DNA of 64,000 nt from positions 1 to 64,000 of the forward strand of contig NZ_JAJNEL010000001.1 in the NCBI RefSeq assembly GCF_029428675.1, read 5' to 3'. Shown piece by piece: positions 40,778 through 49,384 of this stretch. A program made the translations under genes and the position numbers. Every line of letters starts with the position of its first letter. Position 1 is the first letter of the stretch. The notes under the pieces are model-generated. The model saw only the letters and a list, made by a program, of their open reading frames with translations. It did no database searches and was not told the DNA's origin. This DNA is from Streptomyces sp. JH14 (GTDB lineage: Bacteria; Actinomycetota; Actinomycetes; Streptomycetales; Streptomycetaceae).

Positions 40778-42222
40778 GGATTCAACCGGTCGTTGCAACA
40801 CCAGCTTGTTGAAGTAACTGTAGCTGCTCGTTGAACGCCTCGGCGGGCGTCTTCCAACCGAGCGTCTTGCGGGGTCTGCTGTTGAGAGTGTGAGCGACGG
40901 CCTCGACTTCCTCGGCGGACCATCTCGAGAGATCAGTGCCTTTCGGGAAGTACTGGCGCAAGAGTCCATTGGTGTTCTCGTTTGTGCCGCGCTGCCACGG
41001 ACTATGCGGATCGGCGAAGAACACGGGAATGCCCGTCTCGACTCTGAATTGCGCATGGGCCGACATCTCCTTGCCACGATCCCAGGTCAGCGACTGTGCC
41101 AGCTGTTCGGGCAGCGTCGACATCGTATTGGCGAGGGCGGCCTTCATCGTGATCGCCCCATAACCGGCCAGCGCAGGACCATTCTTGACCGATTGCTTGT
41201 GCCGGTACCCTTCCTCGCGCGGCAGGTAAACCAACATCGTGAATCGAGTTGACCGCTCGACGACAGTGCCGATCGCGGACCGCTCCAGCCCGATGATCAG
41301 GTCGCCTTCCCAGTGGCCAGGAACGGCACGGTCCTCGACTTCGGCAGGCCGTTCACTGATCAGCGCTTCGGGCGTCACATGCGCCCAGGTCTTACGGCGC
41401 GAACGAGCGCGCGGGGCACGCAGCGCGCGGCCCGTGCGAAGGCACAAGATCAGCTCCCGCTTCAGCGCCCCGCGGCCCTGAACGTAGAGAGCCTGGTAGA
41501 TCGCCTCGTGGCTGATGCGCATGGACTCATCATCCGGGAAATCAACCTTGATCCGGTTCGCGATCTGCTCCGGACTCCACGCCTGCACCCACGCGCGGTC
41601 CTTGCGGTGCGGCTTGTTCCGCCCCGTCCACGCGCCTGTCGAAGGTCCTGCGATCGCCCCGCCGCCAGGCGTGCTGATCTTTCCGGACAGCCGCTCCTGG
41701 ACGTACGCGTGCAACCGCGGATTGGCGACCAGCTTCGATGTCTTCGGACGGCGGGCGGCCATGTCCGACTTCCATTGCGCGACCGAGGCCCGGTAATCGA
41801 GCTTCCCACCCCTGGTGGCCGCGTTGCGCCGCAACTCACGGGAAATCGTCCCCGGATCACGGCCGACTTGCCGAGCGATTTCACGAACGCCCATGCCTTG
41901 GGCGTTGAGGAGCGCGATCTCCTCCCGCTCAGAGAACGACAGGTACCTGCCCGAATGCGGCTTCGGATCGAACGGTCGCATGCCGCCACACTGCCGAAAC
42001 CAGCGCGTGGCCACCGCCGGCGCCACGCCGATAACCCCGGCCGCTTCCTCCGCGAGGAGACCCATGGCGATTGCATCCCAGAACGCCGCTTCGATATGAC
42101 GCTGAAATTTCGGATGCCCCGGAGACCTCAACTTTGGCCGAATCGCCCGATCAGCTGCCTGCTGACGACGAACCATCCCACACCTCGCTGATCACGAGGT
42201 GTTGCGACGACCGATTGAATCC
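40778..42222 (-). mobile_element. IS30-family insertion sequence, complete, with 3-bp target duplication
   Basis: 1445 bases. Inverted repeats of 25 bases: 40778-40802 (GGATTCAACCGGTCG start) and 42198-42222, with two mismatches. ACC flanks both ends (40775-40777 and 42223-42225), a 3-bp target duplication. It is inserted in a degraded IS5-family transposase gene and encodes one intact transposase. Confidence 0.92.
40782..42176 (-). CDS. IS30-family transposase
   Basis: 464 residues. The N-terminal HTH of the family is visible (FSEREEIALLNAQGMGVREIARQVGRDPGTISRELRRN, about 80-117). The DDE triad is in VPGHWEGDLIIGLE (Asp), SLTWDRGKEMSAHAQF (Asp) and WQRGTNENTNGLLRQYFPKGTDL (Glu). An extra N-terminal segment (residues 1-70) with a second helical motif (AAGVIGVAPAVATRWF) is as in actinobacterial members. 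The 3' end runs into the left inverted repeat. No internal stop or frameshift, so the element may be mobile. Confidence 0.95.
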   Translation of the reverse strand: MVRRQQAADRAIRPKLRSPGHPKFQRHIEAAFWDAIAMGLLAEEAAGVIGVAPAVATRWFRQCGGMRPFDPKPHSGRYLSFSEREEIALLNAQGMGVREIARQVGRDPGTISRELRRNAATRGGKLDYRASVAQWKSDMAARRPKTSKLVANPRLHAYVQERLSGKISTPGGGAIAGPSTGAWTGRNKPHRKDRAWVQAWSPEQIANRIKVDFPDDESMRISHEAIYQALYVQGRGALKRELILCLRTGRALRAPRARSRRKTWAHVTPEALISERPAEVEDRAVPGHWEGDLIIGLERSAIGTVVERSTRFTMLVYLPREEGYRHKQSVKNGPALAGYGAITMKAALANTMSTLPEQLAQSLTWDRGKEMSAHAQFRVETGIPVFFADPHSPWQRGTNENTNGLLRQYFPKGTDLSRWSAEEVEAVAHTLNSRPRKTLGWKTPAEAFNEQLQLLQQAGVATTG

Positions 42223-42443
42223 ACCCAGTGGTGATGACCTTGAGTGGAGTGCCGCGTCCGTCGCAGATCAGGTGGTGTTTGCTGCCCGTCTTCCGCCGGT
42301 CGACCGGCGACGGACCGGTGTCGGCGCCCCCTTTTCGCGCGGATGTGGGAGCCATCCACGCAGGCCCGGGACCAGTCGAGCTGGCCGGCTGCATTGAGCT
42401 CGGCGAGCAGGATGCGGTGGAGCTGGTCGAAGACGCCGGCCTC

Positions 42444-42611
42444 TAAGGGCTGTCCCCCGTCATCCCTGGTGGATCAGCGCGCGGCGTCAGATGTGGTGCA
42501 TCGCAAGGCGGAGGAGCGTCCTCATACTGTGTGTATTCGGGCGTTCCGACAACGCGGCGAGGTGCCGCAGCTGTCGTCGTGCGCCCGCCAAGGATGACGG
42601 GACAGCCCTTA
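42444..42611. mobile_element. MITE-like repeat, copy A (168 bases)
   Basis: Non-coding unit with terminal inverted repeats TAAGGGCTGTCCC/GGGACAGCCCTTA, extended to CGTCATCC/GGATGACG with one extra C on the left. A second copy (60352-60514) shares most of the interior in the same order, for example GTGGATCAGCGCGCGGCGTC and GGGCGTTCCGACAACGC. Its terminal TTA (42609-42611) supplies the TAA stop of the minus-strand gene beside it. Confidence 0.82.
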
Positions 42612-43277
42612 GGCGCCGGCTGCGCGGTTGATCTCCGGGCTGTGCAGGATGTGTTCGCCGGAGCCCTTCCGTCCGACGACGGCGATCATGGCGCGCCCCA
42701 GGTCGTCGGTGGTCGTCACGTGGCTCGGCATGATCCGCCGGAGCACCGGATACAGCCAGGAGACGCCCCGGTACATCCAGCGGTACAAGGAGGTCTTGGA
42801 CGTGGCGCCGTGCAGCGGCTGGATGTAGCCCGGCCGGAACATGTACGCGTGGAAGTCCATCGCGAGCAGCTCGTTCTCCGTGCGCCCCTTGACCCGCGCC
42901 CACACAGAGCGGCCCTTCTCGGTGCTGTCCGTGCCTTCTCCGGAGACGTACGTGAAGGTCAGCCCCGGGTTGTGGGCGGCGACCGCGCGGGCCGCGGCCA
43001 GGGTGTACGTGTAGGTGATGCGGGTGTACTCCTCCTCGCCGATACCCGTGGAGGTGACGCCCAGGCAGTAGAAGCACGCGTCGAGACTGGTGAGTTCGGC
43101 GTCGATCGCGGAGAAGTCCTTGAAGTCGCCGTGGAGGACCTCACGGACCTTGGGGTGCCGCACGCCGGACGTCGTACGGCCGACGATCAGGACGCTCTCG
43201 ACCCGGTCGTCGAGCAGACAGGCCCGCAGCACGCCCTGGCCCACCATCCCGGTGGCGCCGAAAATGATCACTCTCAC
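42609..43277 (-). CDS. NAD(P)H-binding protein (short-chain/NmrA-like epimerase family)
   Basis: 222 residues, single Rossmann domain. The motif is VRVIIFGATGMVGQGVLRACL; then LIVGRTTS, DACFYCLGVTSTG, TFTYVSGEGTD and MFRPGYIQPLHG follow the extended or atypical SDR pattern. GTG 43277 follows GGAGCAGCAGCT; the longer frame to 43361 overlaps the ABC-F gene and has no start signal. No catalytic YxxxK is obvious, so it may be a binding or oxidoreductase-like protein. Its TAA stop codon lies in the terminal inverted repeat of the MITE, so the insertion just spared or re-created the stop. Confidence 0.83.
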   Translation of the reverse strand: MRVIIFGATGMVGQGVLRACLLDDRVESVLIVGRTTSGVRHPKVREVLHGDFKDFSAIDAELTSLDACFYCLGVTSTGIGEEEYTRITYTYTLAAARAVAAHNPGLTFTYVSGEGTDSTEKGRSVWARVKGRTENELLAMDFHAYMFRPGYIQPLHGATSKTSLYRWMYRGVSWLYPVLRRIMPSHVTTTDDLGRAMIAVVGRKGSGEHILHSPEINRAAGA

Positions 43278-43326
43278 AGCTGCTGCTCCGGGTGTCTCGA
43301 ATCGCGTCGCTGGTGCGGCACGCACT

Positions 43327-44976
<1,650 letters not shown>

Positions 44977-45081
44977 GGGTGGGTGGCTTCCCTGAGACGA
45001 GGTGCCCCGGACGACGCGCGGAAGGGCGCTGCGGGGCGGGGTCCGGACGGGCGGAAAGGGGAGGGAGCGGCACGCGCGGGA

Positions 45082-45099
45082 GCGACCCGTACGGGTCGC
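45082..45099 (-). promoter_or_regulatory. Perfect palindromic hairpin in the ABC-F leader
   Basis: GCGACCCGTACGGGTCGC, an 18-base perfect palindrome between the leader ORF and the ABC-F gene. It could be the terminator or anti-terminator arm of an attenuator; other GC-rich inverted segments (GCGCCGCC-type) flank it. Confidence 0.5.
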
Positions 45100-45141
45100 A
45101 CGGCGGCGCTCAGCGGCGCGTGGCGGCGCCTCTGCCCGGAG

Positions 45142-45168
45142 TCAGCGGAAGAAGTAGTACGAACCCAT
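45142..45168 (-). CDS. Leader peptide of the ABC-F gene (MGSYYFFR)
   Basis: A nine-codon ORF, ATG 45168 to TGA 45142, encoding MGSYYFFR. It lies 165 bases before the ABC-F coding sequence. TAGACT (45176-45181 on the minus strand) ends 7 bases before its ATG, so the transcript would begin at the leader codon itself, as in other leaderless genes of this window. Aromatic, bulky residues followed by Arg fit a drug-stalled nascent peptide. Known ABC-F genes are often controlled this way; function here is inference. Confidence 0.55.
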   Translation of the reverse strand: MGSYYFFR

Positions 45169-45411
45169 GACGCTCAGTCTAACCACGGCATGCGGCCGCG
45201 AGTCCTGATGACGCTTGCGGCCGGAGGATCCTGTCCGGGATCTGCACCCGGTCCGCATCGAGAGCCCGGGCAGGGACCCGATACTCCCCGGCTCACCACG
45301 GGCTGCGCTCGCACGCCTGCCGGCCGTGGCGCGCCGCGCGCCGTACGGACTCGCTGCCGCGCGTTCCGGCTCACCGCGGACGCTCCGGCCTGCACTCCAG
45401 CCGGTGCGGAT

Positions 45412-46351
45412 TCAGCGCTGCGGACTCTCGCCCTGCGCCACCTCGATGCTGGTGTGCAGATCATGCGTCGCATCGATCGCGGCCGCTCCGGACAGGGCCA
45501 TGCAGGCCAGCAGCGCCGCCGCGGCCGCACGGCCTGCGCGGGGGCGGGGAGCCGCGCCGCCGAGGAGTGCCGCGACCCGGCGCGGCACCGGCCCGGCCGC
45601 TGCGGCGAGCGCCACGCGGGGGCGCGCCTGCCCCCCCTTCGGCGGCCCGTGCGGCGAGCGCGGCGCGGCCGATCGCGCGCGCTGCGACCCGCCGGTCGCC
45701 GATCGCCGCGGCAGCCGCCTCGTCGGCGCAGCGCTCCAGCGCGTAGCCCATGGGGGCGCGCAGGGAGCGCAGCGCGGGATGGCAGAGGGCAGCCAGTTCG
45801 GCTGCGGCGTGGAGGAGATGGTGTCGGCCCGCGAGATGGGCGCGTTCGTGGGCGAGCAGGGCGTCGCGTTCGACGGGGTCCAGGGCGCGCAGCATGCCCG
45901 TGGTCACGACGATCCGGCCCCGGCTGCCCGGGAGACCGGGCAGTGCATAGGCGTCCGGACGGCTGTCGCGCACGACGGCGAGTTCGCCGTCCGAACCGTC
46001 GGTGGCCTCGACTGCGCGGTGCAGCTCCTTCCAGTGCCGGCGGGTGGAACGCACCACTGCGGCGGCGCAGCCGGCCAGCACCGCCAGGGCGGCGCATGCG
46101 AGCGGGACGGCCACCGCGGGCGCGGCGGCGAGCGGCTTCACGAACTCGCCGACCGCGGCCACGGCGGTCAGCCGGGTCGCGCCGGGCACCACCAGCAGGA
46201 CCAGGGCGATCGTGCTGCACAGGGCGAGACCGACGGCCGCCGAGGCGAGCAGTCTCGCGGCCTGCCGAGGTGACAGGGCGTCCGCCAGGCGGCGGGCGGC
46301 GGGAACCGTGACGAACGGCATGAGCAGCGGAACCCACACGGCGTAGATCAT
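45412..46351 (-). pseudogene. M56-family metallopeptidase (BlaR1-like), frameshifted
   Basis: Membrane metallopeptidase partner of a BlaI-type repressor. The N-terminal helices (residues 1-95) and the zinc motif HExxH in LLAHERAHLAGRHHLLHA (about 163) are intact, as is ALERCADEAAAAAIGDRRVAARAIG. After RAAEGG the frame changes in a 7-G run (plus-strand C7, about 45634-45640): the next residues are Pro/Arg noise. In the other frame the natural C-terminus continues: RVALAAAAGPVPRRVAALL ... DATHDLHTSIEVAQG, stop 45412. Removing one base restores about 312 residues. Either a sequencing error or a real truncation. ATG 46351 overlaps the blaI-type gene. Confidence 0.8.
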
Positions 46352-46809
46352 CGGGCGTCTCCGTCGAGCAGCCGGCGGAGCAGCTGCTCGTCCTCGTCGG
46401 TGAGCTGTGAGACGAACCGGGCCAGCACGGTGCTGCGGTCCTCCTCCTTCTGCAGCTCGCTGTGCATCCGGCGGGCGGTGAGTCCGGGCGCGTCCTCGGT
46501 GGGGGTGTACGCGAAGCCGCGCCCCGACCGGGTACGGCTGACCGTGCCCTTCTCGTACAGCCTGGTCAGGATCGTGGTGACGGTGGTGCGCGCCAGCGGC
46601 GCGCCGAGGGAGCCCTGCACCTGGCCGGGGGTGAGCGGGGCGTCGGCCGCCCAGAGGGCCGCGAGAACGGTGGATTCCAGCTCGCCGGCCGGACGCCGCT
46701 CCGGCACCGCACCGTGTTCCGGGCCCGGCCCGCTGTGCGGCCGGGGACTCGGCTCGCCGGCCGCGCGAGGGTCCGGATCGCTGCTGGATATCCCCTGCAC
46801 CTCGGGCAT
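46348..46809 (-). CDS. BlaI/MecI/CopY-type transcriptional repressor
   Basis: 153 residues. After a Pro/Gly-rich, probably disordered 38-residue N-terminus comes the winged helix: ELESTVLAALWAADAPLTPGQVQGSLGAPLARTTVTTILTRLYEKGTVSRTRSGRGFAYTP, followed by the dimerisation helices (RRMHSELQKEEDRSTVLARFVSQLTDEDEQLLRRLL). In the family, the repressor is inactivated through proteolysis signalled by the M56 partner encoded next to it (ATGA overlap). A strong TACA/TGTA double dyad lies just upstream (46836-46868), in the gap to the divergent DedA gene; it probably regulates both directions. Confidence 0.9.
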   Translation of the reverse strand: MPEVQGISSSDPDPRAAGEPSPRPHSGPGPEHGAVPERRPAGELESTVLAALWAADAPLTPGQVQGSLGAPLARTTVTTILTRLYEKGTVSRTRSGRGFAYTPTEDAPGLTARRMHSELQKEEDRSTVLARFVSQLTDEDEQLLRRLLDGDAR

Positions 46810-46835
46810 GGGAACTCTCCTCCCGCTTCGAGCGT

Positions 46836-46868
46836 CTACAGTGATGTAGACCGTCTACATCACTGTAG
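46836..46868. promoter_or_regulatory. BlaI-type double operator between blaI-like gene and DedA operon
   Basis: CTACAGTGATGTAG (46836-46849) and its exact reverse complement CTACATCACTGTAG (46855-46868) with 5 bases between. Each half also contains TACA-N4-TGTA, the core seen in BlaI/MecI sites. Position 27 bases before the repressor start and 54 before the DedA start fits control of both. Confidence 0.75.
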
Positions 46869-46922
46869 TCAGTAGGGCGCCCTGCCGATGCGCCCGCTCA
46901 CCATTATGGGAGGCCCTCCGCC

Positions 46923-47591
46923 GTGTCCGTATCCTCACTGGCGGCCGCGCCACAAGCGGTGAACCTGCTCGACGCGGGATCACTGCTCGCCGCTTTCGGC
47001 GCGCTCGGCATCGCCGCCGTGCTGTTCGCCGAGACGGGGCTGCTCGTCGGCTTCTTCCTCCCCGGCGACTCCCTGCTCTTCACGGCGGGTCTGTTCAGCG
47101 TGCCGGGCACTCACGGGCCGGTCCACCTCTCGCTGGCCCAGGTGCTGATCGCCTCCGTGTCCGGAGCGCTGCTCGGCGCGCAGACCGGATACGCGATCGG
47201 GCGTCGTGGCGGTCGCGCGCTGCTGTCCCGGAGCCGGGCCAAGCGGCTGCACGAGGGCGCGGCCCGCGCGGAGGAGCTGCTCGGCAGATACGGCCATGCG
47301 CGGGCGATCGTGCTGGCGCGCTTCGTCCCCGTGGTGCGTACGGTGCTCAACCCGCTGGCCGGGGCGCTCAACGTACCGGCCCGGCTGTTCACGCTATGGC
47401 AGATCGTCGGCGGCACGATCTGGACGGTCGGGCTGGTGCTCGCGGGGTACGGGCTGGGGTCGTCGGTGCCGAATGTCGACCGCTATCTGCTGCCGATCGT
47501 CGCCGTCGTGGTCGTCGTGTCCCTCATCCCCCTCGCCGCCGAACTGCTGCGCTCGCGCGACCGGCATGCCGTCGAAGGAGACCGGACCTGA
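46923..47591 (+). CDS. DedA-family membrane protein
   Basis: 222 residues. The DedA (SNARE-associated/VTT) core is clear: LFAETGLLVGFFLPGDSLLFTAGLFS with the membrane-re-entrant acidic residue, GALLGAQTGYAIGRRGG, and RYGHARAIVLARFVPVVRTVLNPLAGALNVPARLF with the conserved arginines. Members of this family recycle undecaprenyl phosphate across the membrane. GTG 46923 follows GGGAGG. The stop overlaps the next gene (TGATG). It begins a three-gene operon with two PAP2 phosphatases and shares its promoter region with the BlaI-type repressor. Confidence 0.9.
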   Translation: MSVSSLAAAPQAVNLLDAGSLLAAFGALGIAAVLFAETGLLVGFFLPGDSLLFTAGLFSVPGTHGPVHLSLAQVLIASVSGALLGAQTGYAIGRRGGRALLSRSRAKRLHEGAARAEELLGRYGHARAIVLARFVPVVRTVLNPLAGALNVPARLFTLWQIVGGTIWTVGLVLAGYGLGSSVPNVDRYLLPIVAVVVVVSLIPLAAELLRSRDRHAVEGDRT

Positions 47592-48193
47592 TGCCGCTCG
47601 CCTCTGCCGCCACCTCGCTCGACGGTGGCCTGTACACCTGGATCACCGGGCTGGCCGAGCGCGCCCCCGTCACTCTCGACACCGCGGTGCGCGTCTGGTC
47701 CGACTTCGGTCTCGGGCTCTTCGCCCTGCTGATGCTCGCGGCCTGGTGGCGGTCCCGTTCCTCGGCCCCCGCACGGGCGGCCATGGCACTCTGCGCGCCG
47801 CTGGTCGTGGTGGCCTCTTACACGGTCAACGACCTGCTGAAGATTGCCGTCCATGAGCAGCGGCCCTGCCAGACGCTGCACGCGGTCACGCTGGAGTCGT
47901 GCCCGCCGCTCGGCGACTGGTCCTTCCCCAGCAATCACGCCGCGATCGCGGCAGCGGCGGCGGTCGCCCTTGTGCTGACCGACCGCCGGCTCGGTGCCAT
48001 CGCCATACCTGCGGCGCTGCTGATGGCTGCGTCCCGGGTCTGGATCGGTGTGCACTATCCACACGATGCGCTGACCGGTCTGGCCACCGGTGCGCTCGTC
48101 GGCTGGCCGCTGACGGTCGCCGCGCGGCGCTGCGCTCCCGCGGTGGAGCGGCTGCGCGACAGCCGGTTGCGCCCGCTGGTGGCGGCGCGGTGA
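47591..48193 (+). CDS. PAP2-family phosphatase (first of two)
   Basis: 200 residues with about five membrane helices. The phosphatase motifs are KIAVHEQRPCQ (motif C1, K-x6-RP), WSFPSNHAAI (C2, PSxH) and ASRVWIGVHYPHDAL (C3, SR-x5-H-x3-D). They face the outer side of the membrane. A likely substrate is undecaprenyl pyrophosphate or phosphatidate; the neighbour DedA favours the former. ATG 47591 shares one base with the DedA stop; the 3' end overlaps the second PAP2 gene by 4 bases (GTGA). Confidence 0.9.
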   Translation: MPLASAATSLDGGLYTWITGLAERAPVTLDTAVRVWSDFGLGLFALLMLAAWWRSRSSAPARAAMALCAPLVVVASYTVNDLLKIAVHEQRPCQTLHAVTLESCPPLGDWSFPSNHAAIAAAAAVALVLTDRRLGAIAIPAALLMAASRVWIGVHYPHDALTGLATGALVGWPLTVAARRCAPAVERLRDSRLRPLVAAR

Positions 48194-48891
48194 CCGACAA
48201 GGCGCGGGTGACGGCGCGCACCCAGTTCGCGGACAGCCCGATGGTCCTCCGACTCGGTGCGGCGCTCGGGGCCGCACTGACCGGGGCGTGTGGCCTCCTC
48301 GGCCTGACGGTGCTGGTCCTCACGGCCGGGCACGGGTCCGTACTGCCGATCGACCGAGCCGCACACACATGGTCGATGCACCATCGGCCCGGCTCGCTCG
48401 TCACGGTGGCCGGGGTCGTCACGGCAACGGGGACGGGTGTGTTCCCTTACGCCGCCGCGGTGGCGGCCGGGCTGATCGCCGGCCGGGACATACGCCGCCG
48501 CCTGGGGTTCGCGCTCGGAGCCCTGGCCTTCCTGCTGCTCGGGCAGGCGCTGCGCTACGGGCTGATGGAGGCGATCGGCCGGTCCCGCCCGCCGGTGGGT
48601 GACTGGGCGACGCACGCCTCGGGGTTCGCGTTCCCGTCCGGGCACGCAACGACATCCACGCTGATGGCGGGCCTGCTGGTGGCGGCGATCGGCCACCGGG
48701 CGCGCGGGAGCGGAGTCGGAAGCATCGCGGCCGTACTGCTCGGCTGCTGGGCCGCGGCCGTCGGACTGAGCCGGATTCTGCTCGGGGTGCACTGGGCGAC
48801 AGACGTCGTGGCCGGCTGGCTGTTCGCCGCATGCTGGCTGGGGCTCGGGGCCGCGCTGGTACGGATGGCACTGCCCGAGCGCCCCGGTTGA
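48190..48891 (+). CDS. PAP2-family phosphatase (second of two)
   Basis: 233 residues, six hydrophobic helices. Motifs: GLMEAIGRSRPPVGDW (C1), FAFPSGHATTSTL (C2, PSGH) and GLSRILLGVHWATDVV (C3). GTG 48190 overlaps the stop of the first PAP2 gene. The protein is not a simple copy of its neighbour: its N-terminal 40 residues and loop lengths differ, so the two probably have different substrates (for example undecaprenyl pyrophosphate and phosphatidylglycerol phosphate). Last gene of the DedA operon. Confidence 0.9.
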   Translation: MTDKARVTARTQFADSPMVLRLGAALGAALTGACGLLGLTVLVLTAGHGSVLPIDRAAHTWSMHHRPGSLVTVAGVVTATGTGVFPYAAAVAAGLIAGRDIRRRLGFALGALAFLLLGQALRYGLMEAIGRSRPPVGDWATHASGFAFPSGHATTSTLMAGLLVAAIGHRARGSGVGSIAAVLLGCWAAAVGLSRILLGVHWATDVVAGWLFAACWLGLGAALVRMALPERPG

Positions 48892-48963
48892 CCTGCCGGT
48901 GCCGGTCCCACCCTCACGGAGGTCCCGCACGATGCCCCGTCCGCCGGTCGCGCCTCCGCGCGC

Positions 48964-49293
48964 TCACGCCGCGGGAGGAAGTCGCCGCGGTGAGCGAATG
49001 ACGGCGCGGCCGGCGTCGAGGTCGACGGTGGTGCGGTTCGGCGGGGCGCCGTCCTCCTCGTCGTCGCGGAGCAGCAGGGCGCTCTGGCGCTCCTTGAGTT
49101 CACTCTGCTTGCCCGGCGAGAAGCTCGCGTGCAGCTGCTCGAAACCGGTCGCCGACACCTGGCCCTGCCGCGCGCCGTTGCGCCACGGCAGCATCCCGGC
49201 GCGTCCGGCCCGCAGCATCAACTGGTCGACAAACGCGACCAGAGTCAGGCCGATCACCAGTCCGGGCAGCGTCATCAGCGCGACGAATTCCAT
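48964..49293 (-). CDS. Small membrane-anchored protein (DUF6191-like)
   Basis: 109 residues. One N-terminal membrane helix (EFVALMTLPGLVIGLTLVAFVDQLML) followed by a cytoplasmic, charged tail: GARQGQVSATGFEQLHASFSPGKQSELKERQ, LLRDDEEDGAPPNRTTVDLDAGRAVI. The segment SATGFEQLHASFSPGK is the recognisable conserved block; I recall it as DUF6191, with moderate certainty. ATG 49293 is the natural start; the longer frame overlaps the phosphatase gene. Converges with the second PAP2 gene. Function unknown. Confidence 0.75.
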   Translation of the reverse strand: MEFVALMTLPGLVIGLTLVAFVDQLMLRAGRAGMLPWRNGARQGQVSATGFEQLHASFSPGKQSELKERQSALLLRDDEEDGAPPNRTTVDLDAGRAVIRSPRRLPPAA

Positions 49294-49367
49294 CCGTCCA
49301 GTGTCGACGGAGTGCCGTGCCGTGGGTATCGGTCCGGAGCACGAGATTGCGGGCCGGCGCGCAGGGG

Positions 49368-49384
49368 CGACGGGACAGCCCTTA
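49368..49384. repeat. Solitary terminal repeat of the MITE family (copy C)
   Basis: CGACGGGACAGCCCTTA, identical over 16 bases to the right end of MITE copy A. No partner end was found within 2 kb upstream. Its TTA provides the TAA stop of the PP2C gene on the minus strand. Confidence 0.7.

Larger units (their letters stand above)
40422..42443 (-). pseudogene. Decayed IS5-family transposase, interrupted by IS30
   Basis: Two pieces on the minus strand. The 5' piece (42443-42223) reads EAGVFDQLHRILLAELNAAG and LDWSRACVDGSHIRAK, then loses frame in a G-run (about 42334) and continues as KGGADTGPSPVDRR and KHHLICDGRGTPLKVITTG. The 3' piece (40777-40422) reads AANVNDVTQTLALVDGIPP, LLGDKGYDSNPNRDELRKRR and GKLRYVVEQTFALLHQFKRLAVRW with the final catalytic Glu, ending LICWRRL-stop. 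Removing the IS30 and one target copy joins the two as VITTGSAANVND. The N-terminal about 80 residues are lost at the boundary with the MITE at 42444. Inactive. Confidence 0.85.

Noticed and set aside
40259..41077. 272-codon minus-strand frame across the IS30 end
   Set aside because: Out of frame with both transposases and made of Ser/Pro/Arg noise.
42128..42394. Possible 88-residue gene on the minus strand
   Set aside because: Only the frameshifted piece of the old IS5-type transposase read into the IS30 repeat.
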